Below, piece after piece: positions 51,076-59,155 of a DNA stretch of 64,000 bases. The stretch's first letter is position 1; every line of letters starts with the position of its first letter. The notes beneath the pieces were generated by a model. The model made no database searches, was not told where the DNA came from, and worked only from the letters and a program-made list of their open reading frames with translations. Origin of the DNA: Ga0077548 sp035440445. Lineage in GTDB: Bacteria > Pseudomonadota > Alphaproteobacteria > Rhizobiales > Xanthobacteraceae. The stretch is taken from the NCBI GenBank assembly GCA_035440445.1, contig DAORMJ010000019.1, forward strand, positions 14,923-78,922, in the 5' to 3' direction. The position numbers and the translations under genes were made by a program.

Positions 51076-51693
51076 GTGCATCCCAGGTTCACCGATGTAA
51101 CGCAGACACTACGGTTCGGCAGGGAAAAGGCCGGGCAGAAGCATTTCGTCATCGGCGCGGTGGCGCTTGTCGCAGGCGGCCTGATGATCGCCTTCAGCGG
51201 CAAGCGCGACGTGGAATTCGCGGGCTATGTCTCGGTCATCCTCGGCTTCCTGATCTGCATGTATGAGATGCACCGCTTCTTCCATCCCGGAAAGCCCATG
51301 CTCGCCCTCGCCCCCGATGGCTTGCGCTACAATATCGAACTCGCGAAGGAGATCTTCGTACCCTGGCACGAGGTGAAGGCGCTGCGCCGGATCGATGTCA
51401 GCGATACGACCGGCGCGACCAAGTGGCCGCTGCGCGCGAAGTTCGAGAACGTCGTGGCGCTGGTCCTGACCAATGCGTTTTACGACCGCGCGATCCATAT
51501 CACGAACCCGATCCTGCGCGGCCCCGGCTGGAGGAATATCTTCATCCCTGACGAGCGCAACAATGTGATGCAGTTCGCGCTGCACCACGAAATCCTGCCC
51601 GTCACGGCGGAAGAACTTTACGCAGCGGTCGAAGCGCGGTGGATGGCGTTTCGCGACAAGCCCGCGCCATCCGCGAACAAGGCCGCCCCATGA
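51076..51693 (+). CDS. Two-TM protein with PH-like domain (paralogue 1)
   Basis: A 205-residue protein, function unknown, from GTG 51076 with GGAG upstream (an ATG-type extension to 50983 is possible). Two helices lie near residues 21-57 (FVIGAVALVAGGLMIAFSG; FAGYVSVILGFLICMYEM). A C-terminal PH-like region follows: GLRYNIELAKEIFVPWHEVK, FYDRAIHITNPILRGPGW, MQFALHHEILPVTAEEL and VEARWMAF. It is a close paralogue of the next gene and is joined to it by a four-base overlap (ATGA). Confidence 0.75.
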   Translation: MHPRFTDVTQTLRFGREKAGQKHFVIGAVALVAGGLMIAFSGKRDVEFAGYVSVILGFLICMYEMHRFFHPGKPMLALAPDGLRYNIELAKEIFVPWHEVKALRRIDVSDTTGATKWPLRAKFENVVALVLTNAFYDRAIHITNPILRGPGWRNIFIPDERNNVMQFALHHEILPVTAEELYAAVEARWMAFRDKPAPSANKAAP

Positions 51694-52289
51694 GCGAATA
51701 CTATGTGGACGTGAATGCGCGCGTGGTGTGGAGCCGCTACAAACTCCATCGCGCGCGGCTCATCATGGCCATGCTGGGCACGGTTGCGGGCGTCGTGATC
51801 GCGACGCTCGGAAAATCCAACTTCGACCTCATTCTCGGCTGGGGCACGCTCGCGATCTGCTTCCCCTGGGCGTTCTATGAGATTTACTGCATGAAGAAAC
51901 CCGGCAGCGCGCTCATCGAGCTCTTGCCGCAAGGGATCATCTTCCGGAATACAACCGAAAACTTCATCGTGCCCTGGAACGAGATCAAGGCCGTCGACAC
52001 GATCGACATCCACACCCAGATGCGCGGAAGAAAGATCGTGTTCGGCGGCGTGACGGTCGTCGTCGTTTCAAACGAATTCTACGACCGCGTGGTGCATGTG
52101 GATAATTTCATCATGCGCGGGCCCGGCTGGGACGCGAACTTCATCCCCAAAGGCGACAGGCAGATGCAACTCGCGCTTCATCATGAAATCCTGCCTGTGA
52201 ACGCGGACGAAGTGCGCCGGCAGGTGGAAGCGCGGTGGAAGGCGTTTGGGAAGACACCACAACAACCTGTCATTCCGGACGCGCGTTAG
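51690..52289 (+). CDS. Two-TM protein with PH-like domain (paralogue 2)
   Basis: A 199-residue paralogue of the preceding gene. It has two helices at the start (LIMAMLGTVAGVVIATL; LGWGTLAICFPWAFYEIY) and the same C-terminal landmarks: FIVPWNEIKAVDTIDIH, FYDRVVHVDNFIMRGPGWD, LQLALHHEILPVNADE-type text (here MQLALHHEILPVNADEV), and VEARWKAFGK. The last six residues (VIPDAR) and the stop codon are supplied by the palindromic repeat at 52269-52377, so the original C-terminus has been replaced. Confidence 0.78.
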   Translation: MSEYYVDVNARVVWSRYKLHRARLIMAMLGTVAGVVIATLGKSNFDLILGWGTLAICFPWAFYEIYCMKKPGSALIELLPQGIIFRNTTENFIVPWNEIKAVDTIDIHTQMRGRKIVFGGVTVVVVSNEFYDRVVHVDNFIMRGPGWDANFIPKGDRQMQLALHHEILPVNADEVRRQVEARWKAFGKTPQQPVIPDAR

Positions 52290-52377
52290 CGCGATCCGGA
52301 ATCCAGCGCGACACAACAAAGCCTGCGCACGCTGCCCTGGATTCCGGGTTCGTGCCTTCGGCACGCCCCGGAATGAC
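52269..52377. repeat. Intergenic palindromic repeat, copy 2 (109 bp)
   Basis: Same element as 19616-19729: terminal inverted repeats GTCATTCCGG (52269-52278) and CCGGAATGAC (52368-52377), internal GATCCGGAATCCAG and CTGGATTCCGGGTTC. It overlaps the 3' end of the preceding gene and ends seven bases before a tRNA-Lys remnant. Confidence 0.88.
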
Positions 52378-52383
52378 AATACA

Positions 52384-52447
52384 TAGCTCGGTTCGTAGGA
52401 CCGGTGACTCTTAATCACCGGGTCGCGGACTCGCATCCGCTTCGCCA
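52384..52447 (+). pseudogene. Degenerate tRNA-Lys (CTT) remnant
   Basis: A tRNA-like segment lacking its 5' acceptor strand. It has TAGCTC and a weak D-arm (52384-52402), an intact anticodon arm GGTGA-CTCTTAA-TCACC (52403-52419) with anticodon CTT, a GGTCGC variable region, and a T-arm GCGGA-CTCGCA-TCCGC whose loop is one base short. The seven bases preceding TA (CAATACA) do not pair with the 3' side (TTCGCCA). The 5' part appears replaced by the palindromic repeat that ends at 52377. It is not a working tRNA. Confidence 0.6.
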
Positions 52448-52459
52448 CTTCCTCAAACA

Positions 52460-53155
52460 TTATCCCGCAAGCGCCGCCGCCACCGCCTTAGCAGTCGCTT
52501 TCGCGGAAAACGGATTCTGCCCGGTGATCAGCCGCCCATCGGTGACGGCATAGGAAACGAACGGGATCAGCGCCTTCTCGTATTTTGCGCCCCTCCGCTT
52601 CATTTCCTCTTCGGCGTTATAGGGCATCAGTTTCTTGACCCCGGCGAGAATCTCTTCGTTCCACGAAAAGCCCGTCACCCGCTTGCCTGCAACGAGCGCC
52701 GTGCCATCGGAAAGCTTCGTGTTCAGGAGCCCGCAATAGCCGTGGCAGACCGACGACACGATGCCGCCACGCTCGTAAATCGCGCGCGTGAGCTTCTGCA
52801 GGCCTTCGCTGTTCGGGAAGTCCCACATCACGGCATGGCCCCCGGTGAAATAGATCGCGTCGAATTCGGCGGGATCAATGTCTTCCGGCCGCGCCGTGGA
52901 CGAGAGCAGCGCCATGCGTACAGGATCCGCAAGCCACGCCTTGGCAGACGCATCGAGCAACGGCCATTTCAGCGCGCGCGGCTCGAGCGGCGATAACCCG
53001 CCTTTCGGGCTCACCAATCGCTGCTCGAAGCGATGTTCGGCGAAGACGTCATAGGCGTGCGTCAGCTCCGAAAGCCAGAGCCCGGTCGGCTCCGACGGGT
53101 CCTCGTAATGGGAAACATTGGTAACGACATGGAGAATGCGTTTGGCCATGGTCAC
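52460..53155 (-). CDS. DJ-1/PfpI-family (Hsp31-like) protein
   Basis: A 231-residue type-1 glutamine-amidotransferase-like protein of the DJ-1/PfpI superfamily, Hsp31/YhbO-like, which act as glyoxalases, deglycases or holding chaperones. The nucleophile elbow is VSSVCHGYCG (Cys137), with FTGGHAVMWDF and Glu30 in SELTHAYDVF supplying the partner residues. The start at 53155 overlaps the upstream dehydrogenase stop by four bases; MAKR at 53149 is equally likely. Confidence 0.85.
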   Translation of the reverse strand: MTMAKRILHVVTNVSHYEDPSEPTGLWLSELTHAYDVFAEHRFEQRLVSPKGGLSPLEPRALKWPLLDASAKAWLADPVRMALLSSTARPEDIDPAEFDAIYFTGGHAVMWDFPNSEGLQKLTRAIYERGGIVSSVCHGYCGLLNTKLSDGTALVAGKRVTGFSWNEEILAGVKKLMPYNAEEEMKRRGAKYEKALIPFVSYAVTDGRLITGQNPFSAKATAKAVAAALAG

Positions 53156-54324
53156 ATCCGCTTCGCGACTTCTTCCAGCATCACTTCGGTCGCGCCGCCG
53201 CCGATCGCTTGCACTCGGGCATCGCGGCTCATGCGTTCGATCGCGCTTTCACGCATGAAGCCCAAGCCCCCGTGGAACTGCACGCAATCATACATGACCT
53301 CGTTGACGAGTTCGCCGCAGTAAGCCTTCACCATCGAGACTTCTTTCGTGGCGTCGAAGCCTCGCGCGTCCAGCCATGCCGCGTGATAGACAAGCTGCCT
53401 GCCCGCTTCGACCTTGCCCGCGAGTTCGGAAAGCCGCTGGCGGATCGCCTGCTTCGACCACAGCGGCGCGCCGAAGGCCTGCCGTTGCTTGACCCAGTCG
53501 AGGGTCAGTTCAAGTGCAGCCGAACATTCGCCGATGCACATGGCGCCGATCGTGGTGCGCTCGTTCTGGAAGTTCTTCATGATCGCGTAGAAGCCGCGGC
53601 CCTCCTGCCCCAGAAGGTTCGTCACCGGCACGCGGCAATTGTCGAAAGATAGCTCGGCGGTGTCGGATGAACGCCAGCCGTGCTTGTCGAGCGGGCGCGC
53701 GACCGAAAAGCCCGGCGTGCCCCTCTCGACCAGAATCATCGAGACACTCTGCGACGGCTGCGCCTTCGGATCGGTCTTCGCCGCGATACAATAAAGATCG
53801 CCATGCACGCCATTGGTGATGAAGGTCTTCGAGCCGTTGATGACGTAATGATCGCCCTCGCGCCGCGCGATCGTGCGGATTCCTTTCACGTCCGATCCCG
53901 CGAAAGGCTCGGTGACGCCGACCGCGACGATCTTTTTCCCCGCAATCACATCCGGCAGATACTTCTCCTTCATCGAAGGCGACCCGGCGTGAAGGATATG
54001 CACGCCCGCCATGTCGGTGTGCACGAGCACGGTGATGGCAAAGCCGGAGAAGGTCGAGCGGCCGAGTTCTTCCGCGAGCACCACGGTGCCGAGCGTGTCC
54101 ATCTCCGAGCCGCCGTATTCGGCGGGATAGCGGATGCCGAGGAAGCCAAGCGCACCCATTTTCTGGAGCACGTGGCGCGGCACGAAGCCTTGCGCTTCCC
54201 ACGCGAGCCCGTGCGGCTTCACCTCGTTCTCGACGAACCGGCGCACCTGCGCGCGCAACTGCTCGTGTTCCTCGGAGAAATAGATCGAGCGCGCGGGTGC
54301 CGTGGGCTGGTCGAGCATGGTCAC
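53152..54324 (-). CDS. Acyl-CoA dehydrogenase
   Basis: A 390-residue FAD enzyme that introduces the alpha-beta double bond in acyl-CoA. Hallmarks: AEYGGSEMDTLG, VTEPFAGSDVKGIRT (FAD/substrate segment), YVINGSKTFITNG, and the C-terminal VQFHGGLGFMRES with the ARVQAIGGGATEVM terminus. It is coupled by four-base overlaps to the carboxyltransferase mccB upstream and to the DJ-1 gene downstream. Chain specificity is not readable. The pairing suggests branched-chain or related acyl-CoA catabolism, possibly citronellol/isoprenoid-type. Confidence 0.92.
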   Translation of the reverse strand: MTMLDQPTAPARSIYFSEEHEQLRAQVRRFVENEVKPHGLAWEAQGFVPRHVLQKMGALGFLGIRYPAEYGGSEMDTLGTVVLAEELGRSTFSGFAITVLVHTDMAGVHILHAGSPSMKEKYLPDVIAGKKIVAVGVTEPFAGSDVKGIRTIARREGDHYVINGSKTFITNGVHGDLYCIAAKTDPKAQPSQSVSMILVERGTPGFSVARPLDKHGWRSSDTAELSFDNCRVPVTNLLGQEGRGFYAIMKNFQNERTTIGAMCIGECSAALELTLDWVKQRQAFGAPLWSKQAIRQRLSELAGKVEAGRQLVYHAAWLDARGFDATKEVSMVKAYCGELVNEVMYDCVQFHGGLGFMRESAIERMSRDARVQAIGGGATEVMLEEVAKRM

Positions 54325-55928
54325 ATCCTGAACACGCCGAACTTCGTCTCTAGGATCGGCGCATTCAGCGAGGCCGCAAGCGCCAGCGACAGCACGCGCC
54401 GCGTCTCCGAAGGCTGGATGATGCCGTCGTCCCAGAGCCGCGCGGTCGCGAAATACGGATCGCCCTGCTCTTCATATTGCTGGATGATCGGCGCCTTGAA
54501 CTCCGCCTCTTCCTCGGCACTCCAGCTTTTGCCTTCGGCTTCGATGTTGTCGCGCCGCACAGTCGCAAGCACCGAGGCCGCCTGCTCCGCACCCATGATC
54601 GAGACGCGCGCATTCGGCCAGGTGAAGAGGAAGCGCGGCGAGAACGCGCGCCCGCACATGCCGTAGTTGCCGGCACCATACGAGCCGCCGACGACCAGCG
54701 TGAGTTTCGGCACCGAGGCGCAGGAAACGGCAGTAACCAGCTTCGCGCCGTTCTTGGCGATACCCTGGCTCTCGTATTCGCGGCCGACCATGAAGCCGGT
54801 GATGTTCTGGAGGAACAGGAGCGGAATTTTCCGCTGGCAACAGAGCTCGATGAAATGCGCGCCTTTGAGCGAGCTTTCAGAATAAAGGATGCCGTTATTC
54901 GCAACGATGCCGATCGGCATGCCGGAAAGATGTGCGAAGCCGGTAATCAGCGTGGTGCCGTAGAGCGCCTTGAATTCCTCGAAGTGCGAGCCGTCCACGA
55001 GCCGCGCGATGATCTCGCGGACGTCGAAGGGCTTTCGCTTGTCGGCGGGAATGATGCCGTCGAGTTCGCGCGTATCGTAGGTGGGCTCCTCCGGCTCGCG
55101 CCATTCGATCCCCGCGCCCTGCTCGCGCGGGAGCGTTGAGACGATGTTGCGCACGATCTTCAGCGCGTGTTCGTCGTCCGCCGCGAGATGATCGGCGACG
55201 CCGGATTTGCGCGCATGCACGTCGCCGCCGCCGAGGTCTTCCGCGCTCACCACTTCGCCGGTCGCCGCTTTCACGAGCGGCGGGCCGCCCAAGAAAATCG
55301 TGCCCTGGTTCTGCACGATCACGGTTTCGTCCGACATCGCGGGAACGTAAGCGCCGCCCGCCGTACACGAGCCCATGACACTCGCGATCTGCGGAATGCC
55401 GAGCGCGGACAGCGTCGCCTGATTGTAGAAGATGCGGCCGAAATGCTCGCGGTCGGGAAAAACGTCCGGCCATTGCGGCAGGTTCGCGCCGCCGCTATCG
55501 ACGAGATAGATGCAGGGAAGCCGGTTCTCGCGCGCGACTTCCTGCAGGCGCAGATGCTTCTTCACCGTCATCGGGTAATAGGTGCCGCCCTTGATGGTCG
55601 AGTCGTTCGCGACGATCGCGACCTCCCGTCCCGCAACACGGCCGATGCCGGTGATCATCCCCGCGCCATGGATCGGCTCGCCATACATGCCGTTCGCGGC
55701 GAGCGGCGAGAGTTCCAGAAACGGCGCGCCGAGGTCGAGGAGCCTGAGCACCCGCTCGCGCGGAAGCAACTTGCCGCGGGCGGTATGGCGAGCGCGCGAT
55801 TTCTCGTTGCCGCCGAGGGCCGCTTCCGCGCGCTTCTGTTGCAGCGTTTCGCACAACGCGCCCATCGCGGCGGCGTTGGCTTTGAAATCGGCCGAAAGGG
55901 GGTCGAGCTTGGATTGGATTTTTGTCAC
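54321..55928 (-). CDS. mccB: Acyl-CoA carboxylase carboxyltransferase subunit (MccB)
   Basis: A 535-residue beta subunit of the methylcrotonyl/propionyl-type carboxylases, transferring CO2 from biotin to acyl-CoA. Segments: RHTARGKLLPRERV, GMYGEPIHGAGMITGIGRV, ANDSTIKGGTYYPMTVKKH, IVNDATVK-type replaced as shown, MGSCTAGGAYVPAMSDE, and GGSYGAGNYGMCGRAFSPRF. The last two form CoA-binding oxyanion holes. A GTG start at 55928 with GAGGAACG upstream gives family length; longer open frames before it contain no homology. It pairs with the biotin subunit at 41976-43982. Confidence 0.92.
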   Translation of the reverse strand: MTKIQSKLDPLSADFKANAAAMGALCETLQQKRAEAALGGNEKSRARHTARGKLLPRERVLRLLDLGAPFLELSPLAANGMYGEPIHGAGMITGIGRVAGREVAIVANDSTIKGGTYYPMTVKKHLRLQEVARENRLPCIYLVDSGGANLPQWPDVFPDREHFGRIFYNQATLSALGIPQIASVMGSCTAGGAYVPAMSDETVIVQNQGTIFLGGPPLVKAATGEVVSAEDLGGGDVHARKSGVADHLAADDEHALKIVRNIVSTLPREQGAGIEWREPEEPTYDTRELDGIIPADKRKPFDVREIIARLVDGSHFEEFKALYGTTLITGFAHLSGMPIGIVANNGILYSESSLKGAHFIELCCQRKIPLLFLQNITGFMVGREYESQGIAKNGAKLVTAVSCASVPKLTLVVGGSYGAGNYGMCGRAFSPRFLFTWPNARVSIMGAEQAASVLATVRRDNIEAEGKSWSAEEEAEFKAPIIQQYEEQGDPYFATARLWDDGIIQPSETRRVLSLALAASLNAPILETKFGVFRM

Positions 55929-55993
55929 TGGCGTTCCTCTGGCCCGAAGGTGCCGCGAGGCCGCGAGGAAGGCAACTGCAGGGGCGACAATCT

Positions 55994-56653
55994 CTACAGC
56001 GCGTCGTAGTCGGCCTGCGCCCAGGTCTCCCTCAATGCCGCGTCTTTCCAGCGCTTGAAGGAAGAAAGATTGTGGATCGCCTCGACATAGGCCTCGCAAG
56101 GCGCATCGAGCCTCACCGCATAGGTGCGGAGCCTCGTTGCGACCGGCGCGAACATGCAATCCGCGGCCGAGAACGCACCGAACAGGAAATCGCCGCGCGC
56201 GCCGAAGCGCGTCCGCGCCTCCGTGAAGATATCGCAGATGCGCTTGATGTCCGCCTTCACGTCGTCGGCAAAGCCGGCCTTCGGTGGCGCGGAGGCGCGC
56301 TTCAAATTCATCGGCATGGCTTTGCGCAAGGGCACGAAGCCCGAATGCATCTCGGCGGAAACCGAGCGCGCAAGCCCCCTCGCCGCGGGATCCTTCGGCC
56401 ACAGATCGAGCTGCGGAAACTTGTCGGAAAGCGTTTCGAGAATGGCGAGCGAATCCCAGATCGTGTTTTCACCGTCGATCAGGATCGGCATCTTTCCGGC
56501 CGGCGAATAGGAAAGAATTTTCGCCTTCGACGCCGGATCGTAGATGTTGATGACTTCTTCCTCGAAGGTGATGTCATGCTCGGCCAGCGCGAGCCACGGC
56601 CGAAGCGACCAGGAGGAATAGTTCTTGTTGCCGAGAATGAGCTTGAGGTTCAT
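55994..56653 (-). CDS. Glutathione S-transferase family protein
   Basis: A 219-residue thioredoxin-fold plus helical C-domain protein. It starts MNLKLILGNKNYSSWSLRPW, with the catalytic Ser/Tyr region NYSSWSLRPWL, a PILIDGENTIWDSLAI G-site loop, and FGAFSAADCMFAPVATRL in the C-domain. ATG 56653 was chosen; a longer start at 56689 runs into the hydrolase gene. A terminator-like hairpin lies just upstream (56669-56701), implying its own promoter. Confidence 0.9.
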   Translation of the reverse strand: MNLKLILGNKNYSSWSLRPWLALAEHDITFEEEVINIYDPASKAKILSYSPAGKMPILIDGENTIWDSLAILETLSDKFPQLDLWPKDPAARGLARSVSAEMHSGFVPLRKAMPMNLKRASAPPKAGFADDVKADIKRICDIFTEARTRFGARGDFLFGAFSAADCMFAPVATRLRTYAVRLDAPCEAYVEAIHNLSSFKRWKDAALRETWAQADYDAL

Positions 56654-56668
56654 GCGCCGAATATAAAA

Positions 56669-56701
56669 CGCGCGGGACGCGTTTGTCACACGCCCCGCGC
56701 G
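56669..56701 (-). terminator. Terminator-like hairpin at hydrolase 3' end
   Basis: An 8-bp stem (CGCGCGGG / CCCGCGCG) with a 17-base loop that includes the hydrolase stop codon. On the minus strand it is followed by CGTTTTATATT. It would end the hydrolase transcript just before the GST start at 56653. Confidence 0.5.
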
Positions 56702-57477
56702 CCGGGCCAGGCTTCAACCCACTTCTCTCCCGTGACATAGCGAACGATGGTGTCGTCTTTCGAATGAACCATGAGCGCGGGAATTTCGAGTTTTGCGAGC
56801 TTCGGCAGCAATTCGATTTCTTCCGGGCGATAGCCGATCACGCGCTTCAATTCCTGAAACAGCTTCTCCTTGCGCGCCTCGCTCATTTCGAAGCGCTTGG
56901 TGATCGCGTTCAGCATATAGGTCGGTCCGGTGGGAGCCGCGACGATTACGGCCCGCTCCACATCGAGCCAGCCTTCGGTGATGGCAAAAGTCGCGGCCGC
57001 GCCGCCGAGCGAATGTCCCGCGACCGCGCGCACGGGACCCAGGGCCTCGGCAACGCCCGCAACTGCCTGCGCAGCGAGCGGGATGGTCGATTGCGTGCCG
57101 CCGGATTTTCCATGCGCGGGAAGATCGAGCGCAACGACCGCCTGCCCGCGCTTCACAAGTGCGGCGATGATCGCATCGAAGCAATGATGATCGTCTTCCC
57201 AGCCGTGCACGACCAGCACCGCCGGGCCCTCGCCCCAGCGCCATGCCTGAACCCAGGTATCGGAAACCAGACCGATGCCGCCGCCGACCGGAACGCGCAT
57301 CGACTGATCCGGCTTCGGCAGGTCGGGACGTTCGCGCGCAACCAAAAGCGGACGATTGGGCTTGAGAAAACTCTGCACGAAGCGCTTCTGAAAACGCTGC
57401 GGCGCAAGCTTGCCGTAGGTTCGGATGAGAAACATCAGCAGGCCGCCGTTCAGATTGCGAATACCGGACCGGGCCAT
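56686..57477 (-). CDS. Alpha/beta-hydrolase
   Basis: A 263-residue alpha/beta-hydrolase-fold esterase/lipase-like protein. A hydrophobic N-terminus is followed by VLVVHGWEDDHHCFD (oxyanion HG), nucleophile elbow GHSLGGAAATF (Ser), and VHSKDDTIVRYVTGEKW (catalytic Asp). The catalytic His is less certain near the end, and the terminus (PGARGV) is short. The gene begins two bases after the TetR stop, so the TetR protein at 57480-58145 probably regulates it as a cotranscribed unit. Confidence 0.85.
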   Translation of the reverse strand: MARSGIRNLNGGLLMFLIRTYGKLAPQRFQKRFVQSFLKPNRPLLVARERPDLPKPDQSMRVPVGGGIGLVSDTWVQAWRWGEGPAVLVVHGWEDDHHCFDAIIAALVKRGQAVVALDLPAHGKSGGTQSTIPLAAQAVAGVAEALGPVRAVAGHSLGGAAATFAITEGWLDVERAVIVAAPTGPTYMLNAITKRFEMSEARKEKLFQELKRVIGYRPEEIELLPKLAKLEIPALMVHSKDDTIVRYVTGEKWVEAWPGARGV

Positions 57478-57479
57478 CG

Positions 57480-58145
57480 TCAGGCTCCCCGTTGCAAAGG
57501 TGGATTCTTCAGAAGCGCATCGAAGGCGCTCATCGTGTGCTTGCGCGCATCGCGATCGTTTATCAGCCGCACCCGCAACAGATGCGAGAGCGAGAGACCG
57601 TCGATGGCCGCAGCCATCGCGTCGGCATCCGCATCGGGCCGCGCGAAATGCACGAGCCGGCGGATATAGGCATAGAGCTGGCCATTGTGGTTGGCCGCCG
57701 CCTCGCGCACCGGGCCCGGTACGTCGTCGAACTCGAAATAGGCGGCAAGGATCGGGCAGCCGCCGCGACCCGAGCCGAGGCTTGGATGCTCGATCCAGTC
57801 GAGCCAGTTCGCGAAGAACAAGGGCAGCCGCTTGGCGCGGTCCTTCTCCTGCCGGATCGGCGCGATGACCGCCTCGACGAAGCGTTCGGAGGTGCGCGCC
57901 AGCACCTCGACCTGCAAGGCTTCCTTGGATTTGAAATGCGCGAAAAGCCCGCTCTTGGACATGCCGAGCCGCTCCGCGAGCGGCCCCAGCGTCACCGCCG
58001 AAACACCGTTTTCAGAGGCGAGCGCCGCCGCCTCATCGAGAATACGGGTGCGGGTCCGCTCGCCCTTTGAGGCGTCGGGCGCGAGGATTTCGCGGCCGTC
58101 ATCCGTGTGGAGGGCTTGGCCCTTTTTGAGTGCCTTCACGATCAT
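57480..58145 (-). CDS. TetR/AcrR-family regulator
   Basis: A 221-residue transcription repressor. The N-terminal helix-turn-helix is GERTRTRILDEAAALASENG followed by VTLGPLAERLGMSKSGLFAHF and KSKEALQ, typical of TetR. The C-terminal TetR_C domain shows RLPLFFANWLDWIEHP and LAAYFEFDDVPGPVRE. It opens the tetR-hydrolase pair and may autoregulate. The ATG at 58145 is used; an earlier ATG adds 12 residues. Ligand unknown. Confidence 0.88.
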   Translation of the reverse strand: MIVKALKKGQALHTDDGREILAPDASKGERTRTRILDEAAALASENGVSAVTLGPLAERLGMSKSGLFAHFKSKEALQVEVLARTSERFVEAVIAPIRQEKDRAKRLPLFFANWLDWIEHPSLGSGRGGCPILAAYFEFDDVPGPVREAAANHNGQLYAYIRRLVHFARPDADADAMAAAIDGLSLSHLLRVRLINDRDARKHTMSAFDALLKNPPLQRGA

Positions 58146-58196
58146 GGCGCGCTGAATAGCACGACCGTTCGTTTTATTCAAAGCATGTCAGGCATG

Positions 58197-58220
58197 AAAA
58201 AAGGCGGACTCTCTCCCGCC
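58197..58220 (-). terminator. Terminator after aldo-keto reductase gene
   Basis: On the minus strand, GGCGG-GAGAGAGT-CCGCC is followed by six T residues. The stem is five bp (extended by adjacent bases). It follows the AKR stop by about four bases. Confidence 0.7.
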
Positions 58221-58223
58221 CGG

Positions 58224-59054
58224 TTACCGATCCCAGTCCGGTGCCCAGGACGGACTGACCATGCGGCCGTCCGGGCGCGCGAGCCCGCGGATTTCCAACA
58301 TCTCGGCGGGCGTGAGCTCGAAATCGAAAATGGCGGAATTCTCCGACAGGCGCTCCAGCTTGCTGGTGCGCGGGATCGCGACGATGCCCTGCTGCGCGAG
58401 GAAGCGAAGGCAAACCTGCGCTTCGGTTTTCCCGTGGCTGCGGCCGATCTTGCCAAGCACCGGATCGCCCTTCGCCTTGCCACGCACGATCGGCGAATAG
58501 GCGGTGAGCGAGATGCCGCGCGCCTTGCAGGCCGCGATCACCTTCGACTGATCGATGTAAGGATGCATTTCGACTTGGTTGGTCGCGAGCGGCTCGGTCG
58601 CGTATTGCGCGGCCTGATCGATCAGCGCCGTGGTGAAGTTCGAAATGCCGATGTGCTTCGTCATGCCGTCGCGCTTCGCCTTGCATAGTGCAGCGATGGT
58701 CTGGTCGAGCGGCACCGAAGGGTTCGGCCAGTGGATGAGAAGCAGATCAACATAATCGAGGCGCAACCGCGCGAGGCTTTCACGCGTAGTGCGCAGAAAA
58801 TCGGCCGGCGCGAGATTGGTGTACCAGACCTTGGTGGTGACGAAGACCTGATCGCGCGGAAGGCCGGAGTTGCGAATCCCCTCGCCGACTTCGCGCTCGT
58901 TTTCATAAGCCTGCGCGGTGTCGACATGACGATAGCCAAGCCGTAGCGCCTGCTCGACGATGCGCTTACACACGTCGCCCCGAACATCCCAGGTGCCGAG
59001 ACCGAGCAGCGGAATATTGGCGCCATTGGCGGGGGCGGTTTCGGTGAAGGGCAT
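58224..59054 (-). CDS. Aldo/keto reductase
   Basis: A 276-residue NADPH-dependent carbonyl reductase of the AKR5-like bacterial branch. Catalytic tetrad positions are intact: VDTAQAYENE (Asp and Tyr), FVTTKVWYTN (Lys), LIHWPNPSVP (His). GISNFTTALID and VEMHPYID follow, and the NADPH-binding tail has AIPRTSKLERLSENS. The ATG at 59054 is preferred; an earlier ATG at 59081 lies in AT-rich sequence. It is monocistronic, with its own terminator. Confidence 0.92.
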   Translation of the reverse strand: MPFTETAPANGANIPLLGLGTWDVRGDVCKRIVEQALRLGYRHVDTAQAYENEREVGEGIRNSGLPRDQVFVTTKVWYTNLAPADFLRTTRESLARLRLDYVDLLLIHWPNPSVPLDQTIAALCKAKRDGMTKHIGISNFTTALIDQAAQYATEPLATNQVEMHPYIDQSKVIAACKARGISLTAYSPIVRGKAKGDPVLGKIGRSHGKTEAQVCLRFLAQQGIVAIPRTSKLERLSENSAIFDFELTPAEMLEIRGLARPDGRMVSPSWAPDWDR

Positions 59055-59155
59055 TTTCAATCTTGCCTTAGCTTTGACCAAACGCTTTTCGTCGCTTTGA
59101 AACTTTGCTTCATATACAATTTAACAGTCTCACGTGCATCGTTATTAGCTTTGAG

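Noticed and set aside
49827..51203. A long minus-strand reading ending in the cupin gene
   Set aside because: Only the portion after ATG 50240 has a signal peptide and cupin motifs. The upstream part is out of frame with the DUF3140 gene and lacks homology.
52384..52447. tRNA-Leu reading on the minus strand
   Set aside because: The reverse complement also forms an anticodon-like arm (AAG), but D- and T-arm landmarks (TAGCTC, GTCGC, TCG-ATCC order) fit only the plus-strand Lys reading.
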